From NCBI GenBank assembly GCA_964370395.1, contig CAYJIZ010000001.1:103936-167935 (forward strand): DNA of 64,000 nucleotides. The letters run 5' to 3'. Positions 25,734 through 34,933 of the stretch are shown in pieces. Position 1 is the first letter of the stretch. Each line of letters opens with the position of its first letter. The position numbers were made by a program, and so were the translations under genes. This stretch comes from JBGUVL01 sp964370395 (GTDB taxonomy: Bacteria; Bacillota_I; Bacilli_A; Erysipelotrichales; Erysipelotrichaceae). The notes under the pieces are model-generated. The model did no database searches and had not been told where the DNA came from. It saw only the letters and a program-made list of their open reading frames with translations.

Positions 25734-26615
25734 ATGGAAGGGTGTATTTTCAACATTCAAAAGTTTAGTTTACATGATGGTCCAGGAATTCGTAGTGTGG
25801 TATTTTTGAAAGGATGCCCTTTGCGTTGTGCTTGGTGTTCAAATCCAGAATCGCAAGACTTTCATCGTCAAGTGATTTGGGATGAAAGAAAGTGCGTCAA
25901 ATGTTTTCACTGTATAAAAGAGGCGAAAGACAATGCAGTCTCATACGAAAACAATCGCATCGTAGCGCAATTTCGTGAAGATGAAAATTACAACGTTCTT
26001 TGCGAACATCACGCATTAAAGGTAGAAGGAGAAAAAAAGAGTGTTGACGAGGTGGTTGAGGCTGTTTTAAAAGATGAAATGTTTTATGAAGAAAGTGGGG
26101 GAGGAGTGACTTTGTCAGGTGGTGAAGTACTATCCCAACCAGACTTTGTAATGGCATTATGCCAAAAGCTAAAAGAGAAAAACATTCATATCGCTTTGGA
26201 AACAACGGGATTTGCCCCTTTTGAAGTATTTGCACAAGTCATAAAAAATGTGGATTTGTTATTATTTGATTTGAAACATTATGATACAATAAAACACGAA
26301 CAAGCGTGCAAAGTAAACAATGAAATGATTTTGTACAATATGCGTTATGCAAGCACACAAAAAGTGGACATCATTGCGCGAATTCCTGTTATACCAGGGT
26401 TCAATGATACATTAGAAGATGCTTACCAATTCGCACAGCTGTTGCGTTCAATGGACATTGATAAAGTGAATTTGTTGCCTTTTCATCAATTTGGAATGGC
26501 TAAATATACGATGTTAAATAAAGAGTATGTTTACAAAGATGTACCACAATTGCATAATGAAGACATTGCGGCATACAAGGAAGTAATGCAAAAAGAAGGA
26601 TTACAGTGCGAATAA
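25734..26615 (+). CDS. Glycyl radical enzyme activase (radical SAM)
   Basis: A 293-residue radical SAM protein with C-x3-C-x2-C (Cys28, 32, 35), 'HDGPGIRS' before it and the SAM motifs 'GGGVTLSGGE' and 'LETTGF'. It abstracts H from the glycine of its partner enzyme using SAM. The auxiliary ferredoxin insert is reduced: only Cys54, 57, 60 and 90 are left, where activases of dehydratases usually have eight cysteines for two clusters. ATG 25734 follows AGGG; an upstream GTG (25725) is possible. It is the only activase in the window and may serve both glycyl radical enzymes. Confidence 0.9.
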   Translation: MEGCIFNIQKFSLHDGPGIRSVVFLKGCPLRCAWCSNPESQDFHRQVIWDERKCVKCFHCIKEAKDNAVSYENNRIVAQFREDENYNVLCEHHALKVEGEKKSVDEVVEAVLKDEMFYEESGGGVTLSGGEVLSQPDFVMALCQKLKEKNIHIALETTGFAPFEVFAQVIKNVDLLLFDLKHYDTIKHEQACKVNNEMILYNMRYASTQKVDIIARIPVIPGFNDTLEDAYQFAQLLRSMDIDKVNLLPFHQFGMAKYTMLNKEYVYKDVPQLHNEDIAAYKEVMQKEGLQCE

Positions 26616-26627
26616 TAGGAGGGTAAG

Positions 26628-27368
26628 ATGAACCAAAGACAGTTGAAAATATTAGAAGTGCTAAGCGAGAAGAAACGTGCAGATGTGAATGAGCTATCTA
26701 CGTTATGCAATGTATCATCAGTAACGATTCGCAAAGATTTGGACTTGTTAGAAAGCAGTGGGTTACTACGACGTGAACATGGGTTTGCCATCGTAAACAG
26801 TGAAGATAATATTAATTATCGCCTTGCTTTTGGATACCAAGAGAAGTTTGAAATCGCACAAAAAGCGTTAGCATTTGTAGAACCAAACGAAACAGTGATT
26901 ATTGAGTCTGGTTCTTCTTGTACCTTATTGGCATTAGCTATCGCAAAACGTAATCTGAATAATACCATTATTACCAACTCAACATTCATTGCCCGATATC
27001 TAAAAGATTACCCCCTAACAAAGATTATTTTATTAGGTGGGGAATACCAACCTTCTTCAGAAGCGATGGTAGGGCCATTGTTACGTGATTGCATACGTAA
27101 CTTTAATGGCAGTAAGCTTTTTATAGGAACCGATGGCATCGATGTGAAGCTTGGGTTTACTGGTAGTGATTATGATCGTTGTGAGGCAGTCAAAGCAATG
27201 CGTTCGCAAGCGGATCAATTATTTGTGCTATCACAAAGCTATAAAATGGATAAGCATGCGATTTATTCGCTTTTTGCGCTAGATGAAGCAGACTACTTAA
27301 TCAGTGATAATAAAATGTCGAAAGAAAACAAAGAAGTATTAGAAAGCCATGGTATTCAAGTTATTTAA
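26628..27368 (+). CDS. DeoR-family repressor of glycyl radical unit
   Basis: A 246-residue DeoR regulator. It has a winged helix ('NVSSVTIRKDLDLLESSGLL', about 27-46) and a sugar-isomerase-like effector domain with 'VIIESGSSCTLLALAIA' and 'FIGTDGID'. It starts 13 bases after the activase stop behind AGGAGG, so it is the last gene of that unit. It probably binds the TTTCATATGAAA sites in the divergent promoter region and senses a phosphorylated sugar. The usual 'HGGA' of the family reads 'HGFA' here. Confidence 0.88.
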   Translation: MNQRQLKILEVLSEKKRADVNELSTLCNVSSVTIRKDLDLLESSGLLRREHGFAIVNSEDNINYRLAFGYQEKFEIAQKALAFVEPNETVIIESGSSCTLLALAIAKRNLNNTIITNSTFIARYLKDYPLTKIILLGGEYQPSSEAMVGPLLRDCIRNFNGSKLFIGTDGIDVKLGFTGSDYDRCEAVKAMRSQADQLFVLSQSYKMDKHAIYSLFALDEADYLISDNKMSKENKEVLESHGIQVI

Positions 27369-27412
27369 AATAACAAAGACAACTTTCCTAATGCGTTTAT
27401 CAAATAAAGAAA

Positions 27413-27445
27413 AAAGCACAAGGGTACAAGATACCTTTGTGCTTT
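27413..27445. terminator. Bidirectional terminator, DeoR and KbaZ genes
   Basis: AAAGCACAAGGGTA (27413-27426) with TACCTTTGTGCTTT (27432-27445), one G-T pair, loop CAAGA. Confidence 0.85.
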
Positions 27446-27450
27446 CGTTA

Positions 27451-28776
27451 TTATTTGACTAATTTTTCTTGGTTTGTAGCGAACGTGTATTCGTCTAATG
27501 TGTTAGTTACACGATCTTTAATTAACGCTTCTGCTTTGTTTTCGATTTGTCCTTCTCTTACTTTTGTATATTGAATAGGCATATATTGACTCAATAAGTA
27601 AAGAGGGATTTCATCCAATGAATTTAAGTTGTTGATTAATGTCGCAACGGCATTTTCCATTTCTCTGGTTGGCATGTAGTAACGGCAGCGATCAGAGAAA
27701 GAATATTTTCTTTTTAATTTTAATTCGCGAGGTGTTCCAGTGTAATATTTGTCCCATTTTCCAGGGTTCTTTAACATTTGTTCCTCTAATACTTCAATTA
27801 GGTTACTTGTTTTCACGTCACTATCTGCGAAGTATTCTTTTTCAATATTAGCTAGCGAAAATAAAGCTTCACGCATTGCGTATGTTAATCCAGGACCAAC
27901 TTTTAAAATCGCAATGTGGTCTTCCACTAGTTCTTTTAATTTTTGTTTTGTTTGGTAATCAGTAGAGTGTCCTTCAAAAATTAAAGTAGGGTAATCTTGA
28001 ATTGCTACTTTCAAGTGAGCTGCTTTATTGCGATCGTACTCTGTACATCCTGCATCTTTTTCTTCTACACCAGGTTGTACTACAATCGCGATAACATCAT
28101 CCCACAACGCTTCGATTCCTTCTTCCTTAAATGCTTTTTTAAATGCATTTACTGTGTTTGCTAAGTCTTCGCTAGTTGTGATGTGCATTGTGTCATCACT
28201 TTCTTCTTGTGCTCCACCAGGAATTGGCACTTCACTACCTACAATGTACACAGGTTCAATCGCATCAGGATTTGTCTTGCGCAACTCTTGGAATGCGTCA
28301 TTTGCCACTTTGACTAAAGTAGCACCACGTTTTGCGATGATTTCATCACTTAAACGAGTGTTAGCATCATCACTTGCTACTTTCATACTCGTATCAACAT
28401 GAATTTTAGTAAAGCCAGCTAAAACATATTGACGAATTAATTCTTTGGCGTTTGCCATTGCTTCTTCTTCATTTAGATGTGTCCATGTTAATGGACCTAA
28501 ATGATCACCACCTAGGAAGATAGCATTGTGATCCAAATTGATTTTATCAGCTTCTGCCATAACGAAGTTTTTAAAATCCATTGGTGTCATTCCAGTGTAA
28601 CCTCCATTTTGGTCACATTGGTTTGCTGTTGCTTCAATACAAGCGACAGAGTTTTCTCTTTTTGCTTTTTCTAACACCGCTTTGATTACGTATTCATTTG
28701 CACTACAAGCACTATAAATACCGACAGCGTTGCCTTCTTTTTGTAATTTGGTAATATTCTTTAATGGGTTTCTCAT
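27451..28776 (-). CDS. GatZ/KbaZ-like protein (tagatose-bisphosphate aldolase subunit or tagatose-6-phosphate 4-epimerase)
   Basis: A 441-residue TIM-barrel protein of the GatZ/KbaZ family ('GIYSACSANEYVIKAVLEKA', 'FLGGDHLGPLTWTHLNEEEA', 'FEGHSTDYQT'). GatZ and KbaZ were described as helper subunits of class II tagatose-bisphosphate aldolases. Other family members are known to epimerise tagatose-6-phosphate to fructose-6-phosphate. No catalytic GatY/KbaY partner is encoded here, and LacA/LacB nearby make tagatose-6-phosphate, which favours the epimerase role. ATG 28776 follows GGGAGG. It is divergent from DUF4867, with TGTTCG/CGAACA boxes between. Confidence 0.88.
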   Translation of the reverse strand: MRNPLKNITKLQKEGNAVGIYSACSANEYVIKAVLEKAKRENSVACIEATANQCDQNGGYTGMTPMDFKNFVMAEADKINLDHNAIFLGGDHLGPLTWTHLNEEEAMANAKELIRQYVLAGFTKIHVDTSMKVASDDANTRLSDEIIAKRGATLVKVANDAFQELRKTNPDAIEPVYIVGSEVPIPGGAQEESDDTMHITTSEDLANTVNAFKKAFKEEGIEALWDDVIAIVVQPGVEEKDAGCTEYDRNKAAHLKVAIQDYPTLIFEGHSTDYQTKQKLKELVEDHIAILKVGPGLTYAMREALFSLANIEKEYFADSDVKTSNLIEVLEEQMLKNPGKWDKYYTGTPRELKLKRKYSFSDRCRYYMPTREMENAVATLINNLNSLDEIPLYLLSQYMPIQYTKVREGQIENKAEALIKDRVTNTLDEYTFATNQEKLVK

Positions 28777-28816
28777 TGGAAATACCTCCCTTTCAATCAA
28801 TACTATAAAACAAAAA

Positions 28817-28854
28817 CGAACATAAAACAACATTTTTGTGTTATAATTTGTTCG
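28817..28854. promoter_or_regulatory. DeoR half-sites between KbaZ and DUF4867 genes
   Basis: CGAACA (28817-28822) and TGTTCG (28849-28854) face each other across the divergent promoters. The same word forms the array upstream of the lactose PTS. Confidence 0.6.
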
Positions 28855-28864
28855 GAGGTGTGAT

Positions 28865-29509
28865 ATGTTAGATCAATTAAATGCAGTAAACAAAAAAAAG
28901 ATTTATCATGTGAACGATTTAGAATTTGCTAAGTTTGGGCGTATTTTGCCTTATCGCATGAGTGAGCAAAGCGAAGCTTTCGTTGCGAAGCAGAACTTAC
29001 AAAACAAAGCGAGCTATGTTGTTCATGAAGAACAACTGGCGAACGATGCTTGTATTGCAACACTTAAAAAAGAAGTGTTTGGGGAAATGCCCATTCAAGT
29101 TGGGCTAGTGTATGGAAGAAACGAAGCATTAACAGGAATTGAATACCATTTGGGAAGCGAAGTGAATTATGCTTTTGAAGATTGTGTCTTATTATTAGCA
29201 GAAGCAAAGCAGTGGAAGGAAGAGGGAATCAGCATCGATCAACTACAAGCTTTTTATGTGCCAAAACATACCATGATTGAGTTATATAGTAATGTTTTGC
29301 ACTATACACCAATTGAAGTAGACAAGCAAGGAATGGCGATGCTAGTTGTGTTATTGGAAGGGACAAACACAGAAATAGAATACGAAGAAGGTAGCCTTTT
29401 AATCAAGAAAAACAAGTGGTATGCATGCCATGCTTCACAAAGTCAAAAGATTGCTTTAGGGTATCGTGTAGGTTTACTTGGTGAAATGTTTGTTTTGAAC
29501 AAAATATAA
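28865..29509 (+). CDS. DUF4867-like protein, sugar-cluster associated
   Basis: A 214-residue cytosolic protein ('IYHVNDLEFAKFGRILPY' N-terminus, cupin-like beta-rich second half with 'MIELYSNVLHYTPIE') that I recognise as resembling DUF4867 proteins of Firmicute sugar clusters. Function is not known; a sugar-phosphate epimerase or mutarotase role is conceivable but unproven. It has GGAGG before ATG and stands between the KbaZ gene and a DeoR regulator, sharing their TGTTCG boxes. Confidence 0.7.
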   Translation: MLDQLNAVNKKKIYHVNDLEFAKFGRILPYRMSEQSEAFVAKQNLQNKASYVVHEEQLANDACIATLKKEVFGEMPIQVGLVYGRNEALTGIEYHLGSEVNYAFEDCVLLLAEAKQWKEEGISIDQLQAFYVPKHTMIELYSNVLHYTPIEVDKQGMAMLVVLLEGTNTEIEYEEGSLLIKKNKWYACHASQSQKIALGYRVGLLGEMFVLNKI

Positions 29510-29582
29510 CTGTTTATTTATGTTTGGTTTGTTGATTGTTTGTTTGCAAAATGTTACAATCGTTGTGTAAGAGGGTGATATT

Positions 29583-30329
29583 TTGCTTAAACAAAATCGA
29601 AAAAAGTTAATTTTAGAGGAATTGAACAAAAAGAACTTCGCCAAAGTTGTGGATCTTCGTGATATGTTAGATGTGACAGAGATGACAATACGTCGTGATT
29701 TGCAGGAGTTGGAACAAGAAGGAAGTTTAATTCGCGTACATGGTGGAGCGAAACGTGTCGAATCGATTGCGTACACACAGTTGCAACATGATGAGCGTAG
29801 TAAGATTAACGTTGATATGAAAAAGGTAATTGCACGCAAAGCGGCAGCACTTGTACAAGATGACGATGTTATCTTCATCAGTGCGAGTACAACAAATGAA
29901 TTTATGCACGACTTCTTAGATGCGAAAAACGTGAAAGTAGTAACAAACTGTTTGTATATTTATTACCAGTATATGAATGATCCTGAGTACGATGCTATTT
30001 TAATAGGTGGTAAGTACGATAAGTTAATTCAATCGTTTCTAGGTACGATTACATTAGAGACGTTAAGCAAAATTAATTTCACCAAAGCATTTGTCGGTAC
30101 CAATGCCGTAAGCAACAACAAATTGTTTGCGACAAATGATGAAGAAGGGTTGTTGCATCGTACGGTGTTAGAGAACTCCAAAGAGAAGTACGCACTATGC
30201 GATAGTAGTAAATTCAACAGCGAAGCATTTTTCAATTTCTATACTTGTGACAAGCTAACAGCGATCATCACAAACAATAGTGAAATTGATAATATTCTAG
30301 AATATCGAAACATTGTAAGTATTATTTAA
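29583..30329 (+). CDS. DeoR-family repressor of lactose/tagatose genes
   Basis: A 248-residue DeoR regulator with winged helix ('RDMLDVTEMTIRRDLQELEQ'), the typical 'VHGGAKRVE' and a C-terminal phosphosugar domain. TTG start after AGAGGGTGATA. It is the analogue of LacR, which responds to tagatose-6-phosphate. TGTTCG boxes upstream of both the KbaZ/DUF4867 pair and the PTS operon fit one regulator controlling both. A terminator follows before the PTS promoter. Confidence 0.88.
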   Translation: MLKQNRKKLILEELNKKNFAKVVDLRDMLDVTEMTIRRDLQELEQEGSLIRVHGGAKRVESIAYTQLQHDERSKINVDMKKVIARKAAALVQDDDVIFISASTTNEFMHDFLDAKNVKVVTNCLYIYYQYMNDPEYDAILIGGKYDKLIQSFLGTITLETLSKINFTKAFVGTNAVSNNKLFATNDEEGLLHRTVLENSKEKYALCDSSKFNSEAFFNFYTCDKLTAIITNNSEIDNILEYRNIVSII

Positions 30330-30358
30330 TCCATGAGTCACATCATGGATTTTTTTTG
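30328..30358 (+). terminator. Terminator after DeoR gene
   Basis: AATCCATGA (30328-30336), loop GTCACA, TCATGGATT (30343-30351), T run. Confidence 0.85.
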
Positions 30359-30444
30359 TTCCCTTTTTTTTACTTACTTATTTGGGTAAATGTTTGGTAT
30401 TGTAGTAGTGAGTACTTACTCAAACTTACTAAAAATACGCTTAA

Positions 30445-30533
30445 TGTTCGGAAATGTTAACTATTTTTAAAAAAATGTTCGAAAATTATTGATTTAATGT
30501 TCGAAATAGTTTATTATGTGTTCGTAACGAACA
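30445..30533. promoter_or_regulatory. Array of four TGTTCG operator boxes
   Basis: TGTTCG starts at 30445, 30476, 30498 and 30519 (spacings 31, 22, 21). The last forms a perfect palindrome TGTTCG-TAA-CGAACA (30519-30533) just after the -10. Strong candidate for DeoR repression. Confidence 0.75.
30489..30517 (+). promoter_or_regulatory. Promoter of lactose PTS operon
   Basis: TTGATT (30489-30494), 17-base spacer containing one TGTTCG box, TATTAT (30512-30517). Confidence 0.75.
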
Positions 30534-30568
30534 ATTACCTGTGAAAACAGCGATAGGAGGAAACAAAA

Positions 30569-30898
30569 ATGAACAAAGAAGAAGTAGCAATGATTGGATT
30601 TGAAATCGTTGCGTATGCAGGCGATGCCCGTTCCAAATTAATCAATGCGCTTAAAGCTGCCGAAAAAGGGGATTTTGAAGAAGCACAACGATTGATTAAA
30701 GATTCTGAGGAATGCATCACACATGCGCATCAATCACAAACGGACATGTTGCAAAAAGAAGCAAGAGGGGAAAACATGGACCTAGGCTTCATTATGATGC
30801 ATGGACAAGACCATTTAATGACAACAATGTTATTAAAAGATGTAATTGCTAATTTTATTAGCTTATACAAAAGAACAGACAGTTTAAAAGACCAATAA
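30569..30898 (+). CDS. lacF: PTS lactose/cellobiose-family IIA component
   Basis: A 109-residue helical IIA protein with 'EECITHAHQSQTDM' and the phosphoacceptor region 'HGQDHLMT' (His78, Asp81, His82). It passes phosphate from HPr to the IIB domain of the next gene. First gene of the lacFEGAB-like operon; AGGAGG site 9 bases upstream. Lactose family rather than chitobiose is judged from the following 6-phospho-beta-galactosidase and LacA/LacB. Confidence 0.92.
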   Translation: MNKEEVAMIGFEIVAYAGDARSKLINALKAAEKGDFEEAQRLIKDSEECITHAHQSQTDMLQKEARGENMDLGFIMMHGQDHLMTTMLLKDVIANFISLYKRTDSLKDQ

Positions 30899-30915
30899 AA
30901 AAAGGAGAACAAAGT

Positions 30916-32556
30916 ATGAAGTTTTTAGTAAGTAAAATCGAAAAAATGAAACCTTTCTTTGAAAAGATTTCAAACAATCCATTCTTACGTGCAATTCGTG
31001 ATGGATTTATTAGTTTAATTCCAGTAATTTTATTCTCAAGTATATTCTTGTTGATCGCTTATGTACCAAATGTATTCGGTGTGTACTTAGACGAACAACT
31101 AGTTACAACATTAATGAAAGCATACAACTATTCAATGGGTGTATTAGCATTATTAATGAGTGCAACAATCGCAAGAAGTTTAACAGATAGCTTTAATGTT
31201 AAGTTACCAGCAACAAGAAAAATCAACACAGTAAGTACGATGATTGTTGCAATTATGGCTTTCTTAATTTTGGCTTCTGATCCAATTGATGGTGGATTCG
31301 CAAGTGGATTCATGGGATCTAAAGGATTATTAGCATCGTTTGTTGCAGGGTTCATTACACCAGTTATTTATCGTTTCTTCGTAAGTCGTGACATTAAAAT
31401 CAAGATGCCAAAAGAAGTGCCAAACAATATTGCACAAACATTTGCGGATATCTTCCCATTAGCAGTAACGTTATTATTCTTCTGGATTTTTGATTTCTTC
31501 TTCCGTACTTACATCGGATTTGGATTCGCAGAGTGGATTATTGAGTTATTCAAACCATTATTTAGTGCTGCAGATGGATACTTAGGATTGGCACTTATTT
31601 ATGGAGCAATGGCATTCTTCTGGTTCGTAGGTATTCATGGACCAAGTATTGTAGAACCAGCTGTCGCTGCAATTTATATTACAAATGTAGAAGCAAACTT
31701 CCTATTATTCCAAAATGGGGAACATGCATCAAATATCTTATCACAAGGATCACAATACTTTATTGCGACAATTGGTGGTACAGGAGCTACGTTAATCATT
31801 ACCTTCATGTTTGCTTTCTTAGCGAAAAGTAAACAACTGAAAACAATTGGTAAAACATCAGCGATTCCTGTTATTTTTGGAGTAAACGAACCTGTATTAT
31901 TCGGTGCTCCATTAGTGTTGAACCCAGTGTTCTTCGTACCATTTATTTTGGCACCAATTGCGAATGTTTGGGTATTTAAGTTCTTAGTAGATATGGGAAT
32001 GAATGGATTTATTTATAACTTACCATGGACAACACCAGGACCTTTAGGAGTTATTATGGGAACGGGATTTGCACCACTTGCATTCTTGTTAGTTGTGATT
32101 ATCTTGGTGATGGACTTTGTGATTTACTATCCTTTCTTTAAGGTATATGACCAAGAGTGTTTGGATAGAGAAGCAGAGTATTTAGCACAAGAAGCAAGCC
32201 AAGAAACAGTTAGTATTGATACATCAAGTATTAAAGGAAAGAAAAGTGTATTAGTATTATGTGCGAATGGAGCAACAAGTAGTATGTTAGCAAATGCTAT
32301 CGCTGCTGGAGCAAAAGAAGCAGGGATGGAATTAGAATCAACAGCAATGGCATATGGACAACATAAGTCAGTTATCAATGAATTTGATTTAATTATTTTA
32401 GCGCCACAAATGGCGAGTATGTTAGATGAGTTACAACAAGACTGTGATGGAACTTCAACGAGTGCTGCAACAACGGAAGGTCCACAGTATGTAAAATTAA
32501 CACGTGATGCGAATGCAGCACTTCAGTTTGCCTTAGGATTAATGCAAGGGGAATAG
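30916..32556 (+). CDS. lacE: PTS lactose-family IICB permease
   Basis: A 546-residue fusion. An N-terminal IIC domain has about ten membrane segments ('FWFVGIHGPSIVEPAVAAIY', 'IPVIFGVNEPVLFGAPLVLN'). A C-terminal IIB domain (from about 440) has the phospho-cysteine in 'VLCANGATSSML' (Cys449). It imports and phosphorylates lactose or a similar beta-galactoside at C6. It sits between lacF and the phospho-galactosidase gene, which starts two bases after its stop. Confidence 0.93.
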   Translation: MKFLVSKIEKMKPFFEKISNNPFLRAIRDGFISLIPVILFSSIFLLIAYVPNVFGVYLDEQLVTTLMKAYNYSMGVLALLMSATIARSLTDSFNVKLPATRKINTVSTMIVAIMAFLILASDPIDGGFASGFMGSKGLLASFVAGFITPVIYRFFVSRDIKIKMPKEVPNNIAQTFADIFPLAVTLLFFWIFDFFFRTYIGFGFAEWIIELFKPLFSAADGYLGLALIYGAMAFFWFVGIHGPSIVEPAVAAIYITNVEANFLLFQNGEHASNILSQGSQYFIATIGGTGATLIITFMFAFLAKSKQLKTIGKTSAIPVIFGVNEPVLFGAPLVLNPVFFVPFILAPIANVWVFKFLVDMGMNGFIYNLPWTTPGPLGVIMGTGFAPLAFLLVVIILVMDFVIYYPFFKVYDQECLDREAEYLAQEASQETVSIDTSSIKGKKSVLVLCANGATSSMLANAIAAGAKEAGMELESTAMAYGQHKSVINEFDLIILAPQMASMLDELQQDCDGTSTSAATTEGPQYVKLTRDANAALQFALGLMQGE

Positions 32557-32557
32557 C

Positions 32558-33964
32558 ATGAAGTTTTCTAAAGAATTCGTATTTGGCGTAGCAACAGCAG
32601 CATACCAAGCAGAAGGCGCAACAAAAGAAGATGGAAAAGGACCATGTTATTGGGATGAATATCTGGCAAACACAAAAACATTCGACCCTAATATGGCTAG
32701 CGACTTCTACCATAAATACAAAGAAGATTTGGCACTGTGCCAAGAATTTGGCATCAATGGAATCCGTATTTCAATTGCTTGGTCACGCATCTTACCACAA
32801 GGTGTAGGACAAGTAAATGAAAAAGCGATTGCCTTTTACAATAACCTAATCGATGAGTGTATCAAAGATGGTGTGGAACCATTTGTTACTTTGCATCACT
32901 TTGATACACCACTTTCCCTATACAAAGAGGGAGATTGGTTAAACGACAAAACAATCGATGCATTTTGTGAATATGCAAAAGTTTGTTTTGAACACTTCGG
33001 TGATCGTGTGAAGAAGTGGATTACCATTAATGAACCTTGGTCATTAGCCGCAGGACAATATATTGTAGGACACTTTCCACCAAACGTAAAAAACAGTTTG
33101 GAAAAAGCAGCGCAAGCAATGCACAAAATGATGGTTGCGCATGCGAGAGTAGTAAATTTATACAAAGCGATGAACTTAAATGGAGAAATTGGTGTCATTC
33201 ATATTTTAGAACCAAAATTCTCAATTAGTGACAAAGCAGAAGACCAATTGGCTACGGTGAATGAACATACATTCTGTAATCGTTTCATGTTGGATGCGAC
33301 TATTTATGGAGCATATCGAGAAGAAACATTAGCAGTGATGCATCGTGTCATCAATGCCAACAATGGTACATTAATCATCCGTGAAGACGAAATGGAAGCC
33401 ATCAAAGAAGCAAGTAGTAAACTGGACTTCTTAGGTATTAACTATTACCAAAGTCACTTCATGGAAGCATACGATGGAGAAACAACGATTCATCATAATG
33501 GTACAGGTGAAAAAGGAACAAGTATTTATGCAATCAAAGGTACAGGAAAACGTGTTGTACCAAACAATATTCCAACAACCGATTGGGATTGGTTAATCTA
33601 TCCTGAAGGATTGTATAAAATGATTATGGAAGTAGTCAATGATTATGGTTTCAAAAAACCGATCTATGTGACGGAAAATGGAATTGGTTTAAAGGATGAA
33701 GTAGTGAATGGTCAAATTGATGATCCAAAACGTATTGAATACGTAGAAGGGCACTTAGACTACATTGCGAAAGCAATTAGTGAAGGGGCAAACGTACAAG
33801 GATACTTTATGTGGTCATTAATGGATTTATTCTCATGGACAAATGGGTACAATAAACGCTATGGATTATTCTATGTCGATTTTGATACACAACAACGTAT
33901 TGCGAAGCAAAGTGCCTATTGGTATAAAGAATTAGCACATCAAAGCAAAGGAAATGGTGAGTAA
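32558..33964 (+). CDS. lacG: 6-phospho-beta-galactosidase (GH1)
   Basis: A 468-residue GH1 enzyme with acid/base Glu159 ('TINEP') and nucleophile Glu373 ('YVTENG'). It is close to LacG along its whole length ('ASDFYHKYKEDL', 'IRISIAWSRILPQG', 'VEPFVTLHHFDTP', 'MWSLMDLFSWTNGYNKRYG'). It splits the imported 6-phospho-beta-galactoside into galactose-6-phosphate and the aglycone (glucose if lactose). The start is two bases after lacE, so translation is coupled. The aglycone may not be glucose; see findings. Confidence 0.92.
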   Translation: MKFSKEFVFGVATAAYQAEGATKEDGKGPCYWDEYLANTKTFDPNMASDFYHKYKEDLALCQEFGINGIRISIAWSRILPQGVGQVNEKAIAFYNNLIDECIKDGVEPFVTLHHFDTPLSLYKEGDWLNDKTIDAFCEYAKVCFEHFGDRVKKWITINEPWSLAAGQYIVGHFPPNVKNSLEKAAQAMHKMMVAHARVVNLYKAMNLNGEIGVIHILEPKFSISDKAEDQLATVNEHTFCNRFMLDATIYGAYREETLAVMHRVINANNGTLIIREDEMEAIKEASSKLDFLGINYYQSHFMEAYDGETTIHHNGTGEKGTSIYAIKGTGKRVVPNNIPTTDWDWLIYPEGLYKMIMEVVNDYGFKKPIYVTENGIGLKDEVVNGQIDDPKRIEYVEGHLDYIAKAISEGANVQGYFMWSLMDLFSWTNGYNKRYGLFYVDFDTQQRIAKQSAYWYKELAHQSKGNGE

Positions 33965-33965
33965 A

Positions 33966-34397
33966 ATGAAAATTGTACTGGGAGCAGATCAAAAAGGATT
34001 GGCATTGAAAAATGAAGTGAAACAATTTCTATTAGAAAAAGGATTTGATGTAGAAGATGTTTCTGAAAATGGAGATGCTAACTTTATTGAAGCAAGTGAA
34101 AAAGTAGTAAGCAAAGTATTGGAAGACAGAAGTGAAAACAAAGGAATTATCTTTGATGAGTTTGGTGCAGGACCATTTATGGTAGCTGCCAAACACAAAT
34201 ATATTATTTGTGCAGAATTGAATGATGAGCATTCTGCCAAAATGACGCGTGACCATAATAATGCAAATGTCATCACTTTAGGTAGTGGTGTCATCGGAAG
34301 TGAAATCGCGAAAAAAATCTGTAACCGTTTTGCACTTGCGAAATACTCTGCAGGACGACACCAAATCCGTGTGGATATGTTAGATAAAATGTGTTAG
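33966..34397 (+). CDS. lacA: Galactose-6-phosphate isomerase subunit LacA
   Basis: A 143-residue RpiB/LacA-type protein ('[20 protein letters not shown]', '[20 protein letters not shown]', '[20 protein letters not shown]', '[10 protein letters not shown]'). With LacB it converts galactose-6-phosphate to tagatose-6-phosphate. ATG 33966 follows the lacG stop by one base behind GGTGAG; an earlier ATG at 33954 lies inside lacG. The C-terminal '[14 protein letters not shown]' is diagnostic for LacA over RpiB. Confidence 0.92.
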   Translation: MKIVLGADQKGLALKNEVKQFLLEKGFDVEDVSENGDANFIEASEKVVSKVLEDRSENKGIIFDEFGAGPFMVAAKHKYIICAELNDEHSAKMTRDHNNANVITLGSGVIGSEIAKKICNRFALAKYSAGRHQIRVDMLDKMC

Positions 34398-34408
34398 GAG
34401 AAAAAGCC

Positions 34409-34924
34409 ATGAAAATAGCAATTGGATGTGACCATATCGTCACTGGAATAAAAAATGATTTAAAAGCATACTTGGAAGGAAAAGGGATTGAGGTATTGGA
34501 TTGTGGTACGTATGATTTTAATCGTACTCACTATCCTATCTATGGAAAAAAAGTAGCAGAAGCAGTTGTCAACAATGAGGTTGATTTAGGTCTTGTCTTG
34601 TGTGGGACAGGAGTAGGAATTTGCAATGCTGCTCAAAAAGTGAAAGGAGCACGTGTTGCATTAGTTGGTGATGTTGCTACCGCTACGTATGCAAGAGAAC
34701 AACTTAATTGTAATGTGTTAGGTGTTGGTGGACGTGTTTCTGGGATTGGAATGATCGAAGATATTATCGATGCATTCTTAAATGCAAAATACGAACCAAC
34801 CAAAGAAAATGAATTATTGATCGCAAAAATCGATGAATTAATCGATACTAAAAATGGTATGAATGACGACCACTATTTCGATGAGTTTTTAGAAAAGTGG
34901 GACAGAGGAGAATACCACGATTAA
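34409..34924 (+). CDS. lacB: Galactose-6-phosphate isomerase subunit LacB
   Basis: A 171-residue LacB/RpiB protein ('[20 protein letters not shown]', '[20 protein letters not shown]'). The active-site Cys of the RpiB fold is present in 'LCGTGVG'. It works as LacAB heteromer. AGGAGA precedes ATG 34409. Last gene of the lac operon; lacC and lacD, which usually follow, are absent. The '[13 protein letters not shown]' tail is as in LacB. Confidence 0.92.
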   Translation: MKIAIGCDHIVTGIKNDLKAYLEGKGIEVLDCGTYDFNRTHYPIYGKKVAEAVVNNEVDLGLVLCGTGVGICNAAQKVKGARVALVGDVATATYAREQLNCNVLGVGGRVSGIGMIEDIIDAFLNAKYEPTKENELLIAKIDELIDTKNGMNDDHYFDEFLEKWDRGEYHD

Positions 34925-34933
34925 ACCATAAGA

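Noticed and set aside
33966..34924. LacA and LacB as two RpiB ribose-5-phosphate isomerases
   Set aside because: Their C-termini and operon order after lacG match galactose-6-phosphate isomerase subunits.
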